From Colwellia sp. 75C3 (GTDB lineage Bacteria; Pseudomonadota; Gammaproteobacteria; Enterobacterales; Alteromonadaceae), in assembly GCF_002836255.1 (NCBI RefSeq), contig NZ_PJAU01000059.1, positions 425,884 to 489,883 on the forward strand: 64,000 nt of DNA. Reading direction: 5' to 3'. Under the pieces are notes generated by a model, which was not told the DNA's origin, did not search any database, and was given only the letters and a program-made list of their open reading frames with translations. Below are positions 45,090 to 56,797 of this stretch, one piece after another. The position numbers and the translations under genes were made by a program. The stretch's first letter is position 1. Each line of letters begins with the position of its first letter.

Positions 45090-45604
45090 AAAAATATAGT
45101 CAGCTCAGGGGTGTTTGTTGAATATTTGATGGGTCTATACCATCACATACCGGTAAGTTTATCATAAAAGCTCGCTGTGGCATCGGAGTATAGTGCTATT
45201 GGAACCTTAGAATTGGTGTGAATGTTACGCGAAGTCAAAGCATGTTAATATTTTCACAGATGCAGATTTCTATTGTAATGAACTAACATTGCAATAATCG
45301 TACTTTTATAGTTATACCATTTCAAAATGAACACTTACTTAGTTCAATGGGTATTAAATTATTGTTAATAAATTGGCAGGTTTCGGTGATGGAATAAGTG
45401 GCATTATGTGCGCTTTGATATAGTAAAGGATTATATTTATTAGGCAACATGCTTGCCAGCATATATTCATGGCGCTACAGCTGATATTATAGCCAATAAG
45501 AATGGTCAATGTGACTTGATAGTGAGTATATACCATGCATTAGTTGCTGAGGATGCTCAGTCATTAACATCGTAACGTAGTCGAAAGAAGTATATAAAAT
45601 TAAA
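45090..45604. other. Divergent gap between queG and tsaE, no gene seen
   Basis: This 515-bp gap has no supported gene. An inverted repeat ATTGTAATG / CATTGCAAT (8 of 9 paired) lies at 45272-45295. A tract beginning GTTATACCATTTCAAAATGA at 45311 resembles the ends of the dispersed ATACCA elements elsewhere in the window but has no clear partner end. Promoters for queG and the tsaE operon must lie here. Confidence 0.4.
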
Positions 45605-46093
45605 ATGAAGCAATTAGAATATTTTTTACCTGATGAAGCAGCCACTATTGCTATTGGTTCAGGCTTGGCAGAAGTACTTAAAAACGCACCAGTTCAGCAA
45701 ACATTAGTGGTGTATCTTAATGGTGATTTAGGTGCAGGTAAAACAACACTTACTCGAGGGTTTGTTAGAGGAATGGGACATGTAGGTAATGTAAAAAGCC
45801 CTACGTATACTTTGGTTGAACCGTATGAATTAGCTGAGTGGCGAATATTTCATTTTGATTTATATCGTCTTGCTGACGCCGAAGAATTAGAATATATGGG
45901 CATTAGAGATTATTTTAATAGTGACTGTTGCTGCTTTATTGAATGGCCAGAAAAAGGCACGGGCCTATTGGCTAAAGCAGATTTAATCATTAATATAGCT
46001 TACCAAGATGAACAAAGAATCATCGAGCTGCAAGCAGAATCTGTTCATGGCGAACAAGTGATGACAGAACTTGCACAAATTATAAAGTTATAA
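45605..46093 (+). CDS. tsaE: tRNA threonylcarbamoyladenosine biosynthesis ATPase TsaE
   Basis: A 162-residue P-loop ATPase: Walker A GDLGAGKTTLTRGF (about residues 40-53), switch-like VKSPTYTLVEPYEL and the HFDLYRLADAEELEYMGIRDYF block that defines TsaE. With TsaB and TsaD it makes t6A37 in ANN-decoding tRNAs. First gene of the tsaE-amiB-mutL-miaA-hfq-hflX-hflK-hflC run; amiB starts 17 bp later. Confidence 0.96.
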   Translation: MKQLEYFLPDEAATIAIGSGLAEVLKNAPVQQTLVVYLNGDLGAGKTTLTRGFVRGMGHVGNVKSPTYTLVEPYELAEWRIFHFDLYRLADAEELEYMGIRDYFNSDCCCFIEWPEKGTGLLAKADLIINIAYQDEQRIIELQAESVHGEQVMTELAQIIKL

Positions 46094-46110
46094 AAAATTG
46101 GGGTAGTTAG

Positions 46111-47445
46111 ATGTATTGGAGAATTCTCCTCACGTTAGCAAAGCTACGTGCGCTAAGTTTGCTATGTGTTATTGTTTTATCAAGTTTATTTTCGATAAGT
46201 ACCTTTGCTGCTAATAGCATTGATGGTATTCGTGTTTGGCCAGCGCCAGAAAATACGCGAATCGTTTTTGATGTTAAAGAAAAGCCAGATTATAAATACT
46301 TTACCCTTAGTAAACCAAATCGATTGGTCATTGATTTTTCCAATACAACCAATGCCGTAGCATTAAAAAACCTTGCCGATAACGACCCACGGGTAAAGCT
46401 TTTTCGTTCAAGCGTGAAAAAGGGTAAAACCCGCTTGGTGTTAGAATTATCCAAGTCTTATCAACTTACCGTTTTTCCGCTAGCACCCGCGGGGCAATAT
46501 GGTCACCGTTTGGTGATCGATCTTTACGATAAAGCCAGCAGTAAAGAACGTACCTCTAAACCTAAACAAAGTACTGGTGATATCATCATTGGCATAGATG
46601 CCGGTCATGGCGGGGAAGATCCAGGCTCAATAGGTGGCAAAGGCACTTATGAAAAGCGCGTCACCTTAGCGATAGCAAAAAAATTACAAAAGTTGATTAA
46701 TAAAGAAAAAGGTATGAAAGCCGTCATGATACGTACGGGTGATTACCATGTTGATTTGAATCGCCGTACTAGTTTGGCTCGAGAAAAAAATGTTGATTTC
46801 TTTGTCTCAGTTCATGCAGATGCTTTTAGTACACCTGTGCCCAGTGGGGCTTCAGTATGGGTTGTTACGAAACGTAGAGCAGAATCTGAGTTGTCCAGAT
46901 GGTTAGTTAATAGAGAGAAAAAGTCAGAACTTCTTGGTGGCGGCGGCGGTGTAATTAAAAATACTTCAGATAGCCATTTAGCACTAGCCTTAGCCGATAT
47001 GAGTAAAGAACATTCTCTTGCTGTCAGTTTTGGTGTTGCGAATAACGTAATCAAAGAAATGAAAAAAATAACCAAAATGCATAAAAAGACGCCACAAAAT
47101 GGTAATTTTGCTGTGTTAAAATCATCAGATATCCCGTCAATTTTAGTGGAAACTGGTTTTATTTCAAACCACAGAGAAGAGAAGAATTTAACTTGGTCTA
47201 AGCATCAGCAACGTTTAGCCAATGCCATTCATCAGGGCATTAAAAGCCATTTCTTAGCTCACCCTTTAACTGGGTCTTATTTTGCTTCGGTTGGATATAA
47301 GAAACATAAGGTACGTAGTGGGGAGTCACTCTCTGTGCTGGCAAAACGTTACAATACGTCTATGACTAAGCTAAAGTCCATAAACAATCTTAAATCTAAT
47401 TCTTTACGAATTGGTCAAACCTTAAAAATTCCCCGTACCGGATAA
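46111..47445 (+). CDS. amiB: N-acetylmuramoyl-L-alanine amidase AmiB with AMIN and LysM domains
   Basis: A 444-residue exported cell-wall amidase. Signal peptide (about 1-34), AMIN domain (about 37-140, with IRVWPAPENTRIVFDV and LVIDFSN), zinc amidase_3 domain (about 158-372, with IGIDAGHGGEDPGSIG, SVHADAFS and VETGFISN, holding the zinc His/Glu and catalytic Glu residues), and one LysM repeat at the end (HKVRSGESLSVLAKRYN then LRIGQTLKIP). It splits septal peptidoglycan during daughter-cell separation, normally activated by EnvC/FtsEX. It lies between tsaE and mutL as in many gammaproteobacteria. Confidence 0.96.
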   Translation: MYWRILLTLAKLRALSLLCVIVLSSLFSISTFAANSIDGIRVWPAPENTRIVFDVKEKPDYKYFTLSKPNRLVIDFSNTTNAVALKNLADNDPRVKLFRSSVKKGKTRLVLELSKSYQLTVFPLAPAGQYGHRLVIDLYDKASSKERTSKPKQSTGDIIIGIDAGHGGEDPGSIGGKGTYEKRVTLAIAKKLQKLINKEKGMKAVMIRTGDYHVDLNRRTSLAREKNVDFFVSVHADAFSTPVPSGASVWVVTKRRAESELSRWLVNREKKSELLGGGGGVIKNTSDSHLALALADMSKEHSLAVSFGVANNVIKEMKKITKMHKKTPQNGNFAVLKSSDIPSILVETGFISNHREEKNLTWSKHQQRLANAIHQGIKSHFLAHPLTGSYFASVGYKKHKVRSGESLSVLAKRYNTSMTKLKSINNLKSNSLRIGQTLKIPRTG

Positions 47446-47451
47446 GTTCCT

Positions 47452-49401
47452 ATGACTATAGCTATATTGCCTGCACGTTTGGCTAACCAAATTGCTGCAG
47501 GTGAAGTGGTCGAACGCCCTGCATCTGTTATTAAAGAACTGATTGAAAATAGTATAGATGCGGGTGCAACATCAATTCATATTGATGTTGATAAAGGTGG
47601 CATCAAAAAGATAAAAATCACTGATAATGGTCATGGCATAGTTAAAGATGAATTAACCTTGGCATTAAGCCGTCATGCAACCAGCAAAATTAAAAATTTG
47701 AGTGACTTAGAAGCTATTGATAGCTTAGGTTTTCGTGGTGAAGCATTAGCTAGTATTAGCTCGGTTTCCCGATTAACGTTAACATCTAAACCAAAAGACC
47801 AAGCAACAGCTTGGCAGGCTATAGCCGAAGGTCGGGATATGTCAGTGAACATAAAACCGGCAGCTCATCCCGATGGCACAAGTATTGAAGTACTCGATTT
47901 ATTTTTCAATACACCGGCTCGACGAAAGTTCTTACGTACCGAAAAAACCGAATTTAATCATATTGATGAAGTAGTACGACGGATTGCGCTTGCTCATTTT
48001 GAAGTAAGTTTTACCCTTACTCATAACGGTAACAATGTTCGACAGTATCGTATGGCGAGTACTCATGCGCAATGTACTAAACGTGTTGCGATGATTTGTG
48101 GTGCTAAATTTATTGAACATGCCGTTGAAGTAGATTGCCCGCATGACAATATGACGCTGTCGGGTTGGTTAGCTAAACCAAGTTTCTCACGTAGTCAAAA
48201 TGATCTCTGTTATAGCTATGTAAATGGCAGGATGATGCGTGATAAGTTAATTAATCATGCTATTCGTCAAGCATATGCCGATTTACTACCACCAGATACC
48301 TATCCAGCCTTTGTACTTTTTTTACAGCTTGACCATAGAGAGGTGGATGTAAATGTTCATCCATCAAAACATGAAGTGCGTTTTCATCAAAGTCGTTATG
48401 TGCATGATTTTATCTATTCAGTTTGTCATAAAGCGTTGACGTCAGCATTAGCAGGGGAAGAGCTATTTAATACAGCTGAGAGTGATCTTACCCTAGTACC
48501 TGAACAATCTTATTCCGCAGTAAGTGGGGGGCAAGCAAACCATTCTGTAACCAATTCAGGAAATGTCAGCCCTTCAACAGTGAATTACCCACGAGCTGAT
48601 TATGTGAGGCCTTTGCAACATGTTAGTGATGCGAGTCGTCGTCAGTCAGGTTATGGTGGTAATGGTCAAAAAACACAGTCGAATGAGGTTCCGCTAGTTG
48701 CAGCAAGTAACTATCAAGCTTTAATGACTCCGCATACTGAAGTGATTTCTAGTGACTCAGCGCAGGTTCTTACACAAGAGCATGAAGTTATAGCGCTGCA
48801 GAGCTCCGCTACCCCAAGCTTTCTTTTAAGCGTTTACCAGCCAGGATATGCTCTTTATGCAGCGGAAAGCGGTGTCAGAGTTTTATCACTCTTTAAATTA
48901 GCGAAAAATACCTACGGTAAACTTGTTGAGCAGAGCTGGAAAAATAAAGATCACTTATCAGAGGGCTCAACAGAACGCTTGGTCAGCCAACCACTGTTAT
49001 TGCCGGTAATGTTAAGTCTGTCTGAAGAGCAACAACAAATCGCAGTAGCAGAGCAAGAGTTACTCGCTAAAGCCGGTATCGTGTTTGTTGAACAGAGTAA
49101 GAATAAAATACAAATTAGGCAATTTCCGGCGTTATTGCGTGAGCAAGATGTAAGCAACGCGTTTATAACCATGCTTGATGAACTTATCAAAAGCTTAAGT
49201 CTAAAAAGTGGCGAGTCGCTTTGTGAAACGGATATTCATTATAGTATCGGTTTAGCGATGGTTTTAGCTCAATATGATGAAACACAGGCTGATATTTTGT
49301 TAAAACTGTCAAAAAAATTGTTTAATGAACAACTTAGTCAGCAATTACTCTTGAATTCTCTCCCTCTTGACCTTACATCACATATTAAGAAGTTACTTTA
49401 G
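47452..49401 (+). CDS. mutL: DNA mismatch repair protein MutL
   Basis: A 649-residue GHKL ATPase that couples MutS mismatch recognition to MutH and UvrD. N-terminal motifs: AAGEVVERPASVIKELIENS (I), DNGHGI (II), LDSLGFRGEALASI-like segment and KPSFSRSQNDLCYSYVNGR. A variable linker (about 345-440) precedes the dimerisation domain. No DQHAxxERxxYE endonuclease motif is seen in the C-terminal part, as in MutH-type gammaproteobacterial MutL. It starts 6 nt after amiB. Confidence 0.96.
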   Translation: MTIAILPARLANQIAAGEVVERPASVIKELIENSIDAGATSIHIDVDKGGIKKIKITDNGHGIVKDELTLALSRHATSKIKNLSDLEAIDSLGFRGEALASISSVSRLTLTSKPKDQATAWQAIAEGRDMSVNIKPAAHPDGTSIEVLDLFFNTPARRKFLRTEKTEFNHIDEVVRRIALAHFEVSFTLTHNGNNVRQYRMASTHAQCTKRVAMICGAKFIEHAVEVDCPHDNMTLSGWLAKPSFSRSQNDLCYSYVNGRMMRDKLINHAIRQAYADLLPPDTYPAFVLFLQLDHREVDVNVHPSKHEVRFHQSRYVHDFIYSVCHKALTSALAGEELFNTAESDLTLVPEQSYSAVSGGQANHSVTNSGNVSPSTVNYPRADYVRPLQHVSDASRRQSGYGGNGQKTQSNEVPLVAASNYQALMTPHTEVISSDSAQVLTQEHEVIALQSSATPSFLLSVYQPGYALYAAESGVRVLSLFKLAKNTYGKLVEQSWKNKDHLSEGSTERLVSQPLLLPVMLSLSEEQQQIAVAEQELLAKAGIVFVEQSKNKIQIRQFPALLREQDVSNAFITMLDELIKSLSLKSGESLCETDIHYSIGLAMVLAQYDETQADILLKLSKKLFNEQLSQQLLLNSLPLDLTSHIKKLL

Positions 49402-49427
49402 TCATCCTAAATAAGAGTTAAGTATTC

Positions 49428-50378
49428 GTGTCAGTTCAAAGCATCACAGAATCAAGTCAGCCACCTGTTATTTGTTTAATGGGGCCAACCGCTTCGGGTA
49501 AAACCGCTTTGGCGATGGCACTGCAAGAGGCATTACCTTGCGATATAGTCAGTGTTGACTCTGCGCTTATTTATCGTGATATGGATATTGGTACAGCCAA
49601 ACCTACAGCAGCGGAGTTGGCTCAATACCCTCATAGACTTATCAATTTACGCGATGCTAGTGAAAGTTATTCAGCAGCAGACTTTTGCCATGATGCTTTA
49701 GCCCAAATTGCTGAAATCCGAAGTAATAACCGCATTCCATTGTTGGTCGGCGGTACTATGATGTACTTTAAAAGCTTAATTGAAGGTATTTCACCTTTAC
49801 CAACAGCAAATGCTGAAATACGGAAAGCAATTGAGAGTGAAGCATTAGCACAAGGCTGGCAAAATATGCATGATCAGCTAGCTGTGATAGATCCTGTTTC
49901 AGCAGAGCGAATACACCCAAATGATCCTCAGCGTATTACTCGAGCCTTAGAAGTGCACAGGTTGACGGGTAACACTTTGACACAATTGACCCAAATAAAA
50001 GGTGCTAAGCTCGCCGGCAATGTTCTACAATTAGCTATAGCTCCCAAAGAGCGCAGTACTCTGCATGAGCGAATAGAAATGCGCTTTGAGCAAATGATAG
50101 CATTGGGTTTTGAGCAAGAAGTGATTAAATTAAAATCACGTAATTACTTACACCAAGACTTACCATCTATTCGCTGTGTTGGCTACAGACAAATGTGGCA
50201 ATACCTTGACGGTGAATTTGACCACGATGAAATGATTTTTCGTGGTGTTTGTGCCACGAGACAATTAGCGAAAAGACAGCTAACTTGGTTAAGGAATTGG
50301 CCTGATTTACATTGGCTGACAACAGATGATAAAACCAATTTAGCCCAAGTATTATCACTGCTTGACGCAAAGAATTAA
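49428..50378 (+). CDS. miaA: tRNA dimethylallyltransferase MiaA
   Basis: A 316-residue enzyme that adds a dimethylallyl group to A37 of UNN-decoding tRNAs. P-loop [14 protein letters not shown] (about residues 17-30), [31 protein letters not shown], the [18 protein letters not shown] motif and the C-terminal CVGYRQMW and [12 protein letters not shown] blocks are all present. The start is GTG 49428, 26 nt after mutL. Part of the mutL-miaA-hfq run. Confidence 0.96.
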   Translation: MSVQSITESSQPPVICLMGPTASGKTALAMALQEALPCDIVSVDSALIYRDMDIGTAKPTAAELAQYPHRLINLRDASESYSAADFCHDALAQIAEIRSNNRIPLLVGGTMMYFKSLIEGISPLPTANAEIRKAIESEALAQGWQNMHDQLAVIDPVSAERIHPNDPQRITRALEVHRLTGNTLTQLTQIKGAKLAGNVLQLAIAPKERSTLHERIEMRFEQMIALGFEQEVIKLKSRNYLHQDLPSIRCVGYRQMWQYLDGEFDHDEMIFRGVCATRQLAKRQLTWLRNWPDLHWLTTDDKTNLAQVLSLLDAKN

Positions 50379-50502
50379 AGGTCAAGCAAATATAAAGCAA
50401 TAGTTTAAAATTGATGTATAATTAATTCGTTAGCTATTTAATACAACGTTTTGTTGTGTTGTTTTCATAGTAAATTTTCAGATACTTTGTTACTGAGTTT
50501 AA

Positions 50503-50796
<294 letters not shown>

Positions 50797-50850
50797 AGCT
50801 TTTTATCTTTCTTTGAGTACTATTGATTATAGTACTGGGATTTAACGCTA

Positions 50851-52152
50851 TTGTTTGAACGTTATCAAGCGGGTGAACAAGCTGTACTTGTTCATTTAGA
50901 CTTTCCAGATGAAAGCAGTAGAGAAGACCTTAACGAATTTAAAATGTTAGTGTCTTCTGCCGGTGTTCAAGCATTAACCGTTGTCACTGGTAAACGAAGT
51001 TCTCCTCACCCTCGATTTTTTGTCGGCTCAGGGAAAGCAGAAGAAATTCGTGATGCTGTTCATCTTGTTGGTGCTAATGTCGTTCTGTTTAATCATAGTT
51101 TAACGCCATCACAAGAAAAGAATATTGAAGCATTATGTGAATGTCGTGTAGTTGATCGCACCACCTTAATTCTCGATATCTTTGCGCAACGTGCTAGAAC
51201 TCATGAAGGTAAGTTACAAGTTGAATTAGCACAATTACGTCATATGAGTAGTCGTTTAATTCGAGGTTGGACTCACTTAGAAAGACAAAAAGGTGGCATC
51301 GGCCTTAGAGGGCCTGGTGAAACACAGCTTGAAACCGATAGACGTTTATTACGTGACCGTATGGTTAATATTCGTAAGCGTTTAAGTAAAGTTGAAGTAC
51401 AAAGACAGCAGGGACGAAGAGCGAGAACTCGAGCAGAGTTGCCGACTTTATCTTTAGTGGGTTACACCAATGCGGGTAAATCAACACTGTTTAATACCTT
51501 AACACAAGCGGAAGTGTATGCCGCGGATCAGCTTTTTGCGACGTTAGACCCAACGTTAAGAAAAATTGATTTATTCGGAGTCGGTCGTGTTATTTTAGCT
51601 GATACGGTAGGATTTATTCGTCACTTACCGCATGATTTGGTTGCTGCGTTTAAAGCGACGCTAACTGAAACTCGCGAAGCTGAATTGTTATTGCATGTGG
51701 TTGATATTTCAGATGACAGGCGTAGCGAAAATATCGAACAAGTAGAACACGTACTTAAAGAGATTGAAGCAAATGACGTACCTCAGTTAATTATCTGTAA
51801 TAAAATTGATAACTTAGATGATATTGAACCGCGAATAGATAGAGACGATCAAGGGATGCCAATTCGTGTATGGCTATCTGCACAAGCAAATATAGGTACT
51901 GAATTATTATTTACTGCACTAGCCGAACGGCTAGATATACAAGTGGTAAATCACCATTTGAGTATCCCGCCAAATGCTGGGAAATTACGTGGTGAGTTGT
52001 ATAAGTTAAATTGCGTTACCAGCGAGGTTTTTGATGAACAAGGTCACTGTCACCTTGAAGTTAATATGCCATCGCGAGAATGGGAAAGGTTAATTGCAAA
52101 TAAGTACAGTGAGTTAGCTGATTATATTATAGAAAATGGATCAATGAATTAG
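50851..52152 (+). CDS. hflX: Ribosome-associated GTPase HflX
   Basis: A 433-residue Obg-like GTPase that rescues stalled ribosomes and can split 70S. The N-terminal domain contains the Gly-rich segment GGIGLRGPGETQLETDRR. The G domain has G1 GYTNAGKSTLFNTL (from Gly204), G3 DTVGFIRHLP and G4 CNKID. The start is TTG 50851, with GGGA about 10 nt upstream. It is 54 nt after hfq, the usual gammaproteobacterial order. Confidence 0.95.
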   Translation: MFERYQAGEQAVLVHLDFPDESSREDLNEFKMLVSSAGVQALTVVTGKRSSPHPRFFVGSGKAEEIRDAVHLVGANVVLFNHSLTPSQEKNIEALCECRVVDRTTLILDIFAQRARTHEGKLQVELAQLRHMSSRLIRGWTHLERQKGGIGLRGPGETQLETDRRLLRDRMVNIRKRLSKVEVQRQQGRRARTRAELPTLSLVGYTNAGKSTLFNTLTQAEVYAADQLFATLDPTLRKIDLFGVGRVILADTVGFIRHLPHDLVAAFKATLTETREAELLLHVVDISDDRRSENIEQVEHVLKEIEANDVPQLIICNKIDNLDDIEPRIDRDDQGMPIRVWLSAQANIGTELLFTALAERLDIQVVNHHLSIPPNAGKLRGELYKLNCVTSEVFDEQGHCHLEVNMPSREWERLIANKYSELADYIIENGSMN

Positions 52153-52231
52153 TCCTATTGGATTAAACATTAAATGAATTTTAATTGTAAGGGCGTTAAT
52201 TTTATTTTCGCCAACTTTAGTGGAGAACAAT

Positions 52232-53380
52232 ATGGCTTGGAACGAACCGGGGAATAATGAAAAAGACCCCTGGAAAAACAAAGGTGGCAAGAATCAAGGG
52301 CCACCAGATCTAGATGAACTTCTAAATGATCTTGGTAAAAAAGTTACCGGTATCTTTGGTGGTAAAACCACTAAAGGTGGTTCTGGATCAGGTAAAAGCT
52401 TTTCTAATATTGGACTATCTATCCTTCTTGTTGTTGCGTCTGTGGTTTATGCCTTTAGTGGTTTTTACACTATTAAAGAAGCTGAACAGGGCATAGTACT
52501 AAAGTTTGGAGAATATTCAGGTACTGTTGAACCAGGTATTAACTGGAAATGGACCTTTATAGATCGCATTATCCCAGTTGATATGCAAAGTACGCGTAAT
52601 ATGCCTTCATCAGGTTTTATGTTAACCAAAGATGAAAATGTTGTGCGTGTTGAAATGGAAATTCAGTATCGCGTAGTTGATGCTCGTAATTACGTTTTTA
52701 GTGTTACCGATGCAGATGATAGTTTAAATCAATCACTTGATAGTGCACTTCGTTATGTTGTCGGACATGCTGATATGGATGATATCTTAACTAGCGGTCG
52801 TGAGTCTATTCGTCAGTCGGTTTGGGAAGAGTTAGATAAAATCATCGCTCCTTATAACTTAGGGTTAATTATTGTCGATGTTAACTTTAAAGATGCTCGT
52901 CCACCAAATGAAGTGAAAGATGCTTTTGATGATGCGATTTCAGCACAAGAAGATGAAGTACGTTTTTTACGTGAAGCGGAAGCGTATGCTCGAGGCATAG
53001 AGCCACGTGCTCGTGGTCGTGCTAAGCGTATGGAACAAGAGGCAATTGCTTATAAAAGTCGAATCGTCTTAGACGCGCAAGGTGAAGTAGCTCGTTTTGA
53101 GAAAATTTTACCTGAGTATCAAGCAGCTCCAAAAGTAACACGTGAACGTTTATACATTGCTACCATGGAAAAAGTATATGGCAATACTAGTAAAGTTATG
53201 ATTGATGTTGAAGGGGGTAATAATATGATGTATTTACCTTTAGATAAAATAATTCAGCAACAAAATACGAGCAATCGTAGTAGTAAATCTAACTATGCAC
53301 CAGTAAATGAGCCTAATGTAAATACATCACCTACTTCATCATCAGATCGCTCTGATAGATTTAGTAATGGGAGTAACTAA
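52232..53380 (+). CDS. hflK: FtsH protease modulator HflK
   Basis: A 382-residue SPFH/prohibitin-family inner-membrane protein. A Gly/Pro/Asp-rich cytoplasmic N-terminus (MAWNEPGNNEKDPWKNKGG) is followed by one membrane segment (about 57-77), then the SPFH domain (FYTIKEAEQGIVLKFG, DVNFKDARPPNEVKDAFDDA) and the REAEAYARGIEPRARGRAKR coiled coil. With HflC it forms a cage around FtsH and tunes turnover of membrane proteins. ATG 52232 matches the conserved MAWN start and GGAG lies upstream; a GTG 12 nt earlier is not needed. Confidence 0.95.
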   Translation: MAWNEPGNNEKDPWKNKGGKNQGPPDLDELLNDLGKKVTGIFGGKTTKGGSGSGKSFSNIGLSILLVVASVVYAFSGFYTIKEAEQGIVLKFGEYSGTVEPGINWKWTFIDRIIPVDMQSTRNMPSSGFMLTKDENVVRVEMEIQYRVVDARNYVFSVTDADDSLNQSLDSALRYVVGHADMDDILTSGRESIRQSVWEELDKIIAPYNLGLIIVDVNFKDARPPNEVKDAFDDAISAQEDEVRFLREAEAYARGIEPRARGRAKRMEQEAIAYKSRIVLDAQGEVARFEKILPEYQAAPKVTRERLYIATMEKVYGNTSKVMIDVEGGNNMMYLPLDKIIQQQNTSNRSSKSNYAPVNEPNVNTSPTSSSDRSDRFSNGSN

Positions 53381-53383
53381 GAA

Positions 53384-54271
53384 ATGAAGAATTTTTCCAT
53401 TGCTATATTATCGTTACTTCTCATTTTAGCGGTATCGTCAGTTTTTGTTATTTACGAAGGCCAACGTGGCATCGTATTTCAATTCTCAAAAATTAAGCGT
53501 GATAGTGCGACTGATGAAATGATGGTATTTGAACCAGGTTTACATTTCAAAATTCCATTTATTGAGACAGTACGTAAATTAGATGCACGTATTCAAACAT
53601 TAGATGAACCAGCCGATCGATTTGTTACTTCAGAGAAAAAAGATTTAATGGTCGATTCGTTTGTAAAATGGCGCATTGTTGATTTCTCTACTTATTACCT
53701 GCGTACTGCCGGCTCTGTAGATAACGCTCGTCAATTATTAAAACAAAAAGTTAATAATGGTCTGCGTACTGAATTTGGTAATCGCACCATTAAAGAGATT
53801 GTTTCAGGTGATCGTGACGCGATAATGAGTAAAGCGCTAGAAAGTGCTGCGAGTAGTCGTGAAGATCTTGGTATAGAAGTCGTTGATGTCCGTATTAAAG
53901 CGATTAACTTACCTACTGAGATAAGTCAGTCTATTTATGAGCGTATGCGTGCTGAACGTACGGCTGTAGCTAAAGAGCATAGATCACAAGGTCAAGAGCA
54001 AGCTGAGATTATCCGCGCTACTATTGATGCAAAAGTGACAGTAATGTTAGCTGAAGCACAAAAGAACTCTTTCACAGTACGTGGTGAAGGCGATGCTCTG
54101 GCAGCAAAAGTGTATTCTGATGCTTATACTAAAGATGCAGAGTTTTATAGTTTCTACCGTAGTTTAGAAGCGTATGAAAAAAGTTTTAGCAGTAAAAACG
54201 ATATCATGGTTGTTAAGCCGGATAGCGAATTCTTCCGTTTTTTAAAAGACGGTAGTGCAGCTAAAAAATAG
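53384..54271 (+). CDS. hflC: FtsH protease modulator HflC
   Basis: A 295-residue SPFH protein with one N-terminal membrane anchor (about 4-22). It has the family blocks VYEGQRGIVFQFSKIKRD, EPGLHFKIPFIETVRKLDAR and SIYERMRAERTAVAKEHRSQ. Partner of HflK, starting 3 nt after its stop; the pair forms the FtsH-enclosing cage. A strong terminator follows and ends the long housekeeping run. Confidence 0.95.
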   Translation: MKNFSIAILSLLLILAVSSVFVIYEGQRGIVFQFSKIKRDSATDEMMVFEPGLHFKIPFIETVRKLDARIQTLDEPADRFVTSEKKDLMVDSFVKWRIVDFSTYYLRTAGSVDNARQLLKQKVNNGLRTEFGNRTIKEIVSGDRDAIMSKALESAASSREDLGIEVVDVRIKAINLPTEISQSIYERMRAERTAVAKEHRSQGQEQAEIIRATIDAKVTVMLAEAQKNSFTVRGEGDALAAKVYSDAYTKDAEFYSFYRSLEAYEKSFSSKNDIMVVKPDSEFFRFLKDGSAAKK

Positions 54272-54298
54272 TAATCATTGATATATTGATTATTAATA

Positions 54299-54330
54299 AA
54301 AGCCAGCATATTTGCTGGCTTTTTTATGCC
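54299..54330 (+). terminator. Terminator after hflC
   Basis: AAAAGCCAGCA-TATT-TGCTGGCTTTT is an 11-bp perfect stem running into a T tract, 27 nt after hflC. Confidence 0.88.
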
Positions 54331-54495
54331 TAAATAATAAGGGTATATAACTGATTAAAGTCATTATCAAGTGAACACTATGAAACATATATTTATGTTT
54401 ATTTCTGTTATATTCACAGAGATAAACACTAAAATCTAGCCAATCAAGTGGAAGTACTAATATTGCGGAAACTTAAATCTAAAAAAGGTAAAAAC

Positions 54496-55095
54496 ATGAC
54501 AATAAGAAAATACGTAATCGCTGTGATCGCATCATTGCCAATGGCCGCAACATTAATGGCAGCACCAGCACCATTAGTTTCAATAAAGACTCAGGATGAT
54601 TTCTTTAATAATATAAGTAAGCACTGTGGTAAGTCATATGAAGGCAAAGTAACCGTTGATAATGCTGAAGGGGGAAGCTTTGCTAATAAAAAATTAATTA
54701 TGCATGTACGTAGATGTACAGACAGTGAATTACAAGTGCCTTTCCATGTAGGTGATGACGCATCACGTACTTGGATTATCACTAAAACAGGCTCAGGTTT
54801 GTCACTGAAACATGATCATCGTACAAAAGATGGCAACAACGATGAATCAACCATGTATGGTGGTCATACTAATGATGCAGGTTGGGCAGAGATGCAATCT
54901 TTCCCAGCAGATCAATACTCTAAAGAGCTTTTTGTTGATCAAGGTATACCACAGTCAGTTGGTAATACGTGGCAAATGTATATCTACCCAGAAAAATTTA
55001 CCTACCGTTTGATCCGTCAAGGTAGAGAATTTCGAGTTGATTTTGATTTAACAAAGCCAATTAGTGCACCAGTTACTCCTTGGGGCTATGAATGA
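54496..55095 (+). CDS. Secreted protein of unknown function
   Basis: A 199-residue exported protein. Signal peptide MTIRKYVIAVIASLPMAATLMA (cleavage before APAP), then a compact soluble domain with two Cys (CGKSYEG and RRCTDSE, likely a disulfide) and conserved-looking stretches SLKHDHRTKDGNND, YGGHTNDAGWAEMQSFPAD and IYPEKFTYRLIRQGREFRVD. I start it at ATG 54496, since AAGG lies 7 nt upstream and the signal peptide begins there. Similar secreted proteins occur in marine gammaproteobacteria without assigned function, as far as I recall. It is flanked by terminators on both sides, so it is its own unit. Confidence 0.78.
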   Translation: MTIRKYVIAVIASLPMAATLMAAPAPLVSIKTQDDFFNNISKHCGKSYEGKVTVDNAEGGSFANKKLIMHVRRCTDSELQVPFHVGDDASRTWIITKTGSGLSLKHDHRTKDGNNDESTMYGGHTNDAGWAEMQSFPADQYSKELFVDQGIPQSVGNTWQMYIYPEKFTYRLIRQGREFRVDFDLTKPISAPVTPWGYE

Positions 55096-55131
55096 TTTTG
55101 CTGCTAACTTGTTAACTTACTTAGTTATTTT

Positions 55132-55158
55132 AAAAGCAGCTTAAAAAGCTGCTTTTTT
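55132..55158 (+). terminator. Terminator of the secreted protein gene
   Basis: AAAAGCAGCTT-AAA-AAGCTGCTTTT, an 11-bp stem followed by T residues, 36 nt after the stop and before purA. Confidence 0.88.
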
Positions 55159-55219
55159 AACTTGGACTATATTTAATTATTTGGTAAAATCCCCGCCTAA
55201 TTTTCTTATGAAATAGTAA

Positions 55220-56518
<1,299 letters not shown>

Positions 56519-56525
56519 GGCTACT

Positions 56526-56562
56526 TTACCTACCTTTATCTAATATAGAAAAGGTAGGGTAA
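56526..56562 (+). repeat. Hairpin just after purA
   Basis: TTACCTACCTTT pairs with AAAGGTAGGGTAA apart from one bulged base, starting 8 nt after the stop. It has no T run; it may protect the purA mRNA end and is followed by a full terminator. Confidence 0.6.
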
Positions 56563-56574
56563 TTATTGAATAAT

Positions 56575-56604
56575 AAAGTCCAGCCAAGTGCTGGACTTTT
56601 TTTT
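56575..56604 (+). terminator. Terminator of purA
   Basis: AAAGTCCAGC-CAAGT-GCTGGACTTT, a 10-bp stem ending in a run of eight T. Confidence 0.9.
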
Positions 56605-56797
56605 GGAAAATTTTTAATTATTTTGTTGTAGATTTTAAGTGATCGGATGTCTAGATTAATTCATTTCTACTTTCATAACCCTACATGTAAGGCTTTGCGT
56701 TAGTTAATATGTTTTAAAGGCGCTTAAGGCTGTTTCCTCTTACCTACGTGGTGTTTCTACTTGAATAGTTAATTGAATATAACCAATATTTATCAAA

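Noticed and set aside
45354..45536. 60-codon minus-strand frame in the queG-tsaE gap
   Set aside because: Cys/Ile-rich random-looking product, no RBS and no neighbouring context.
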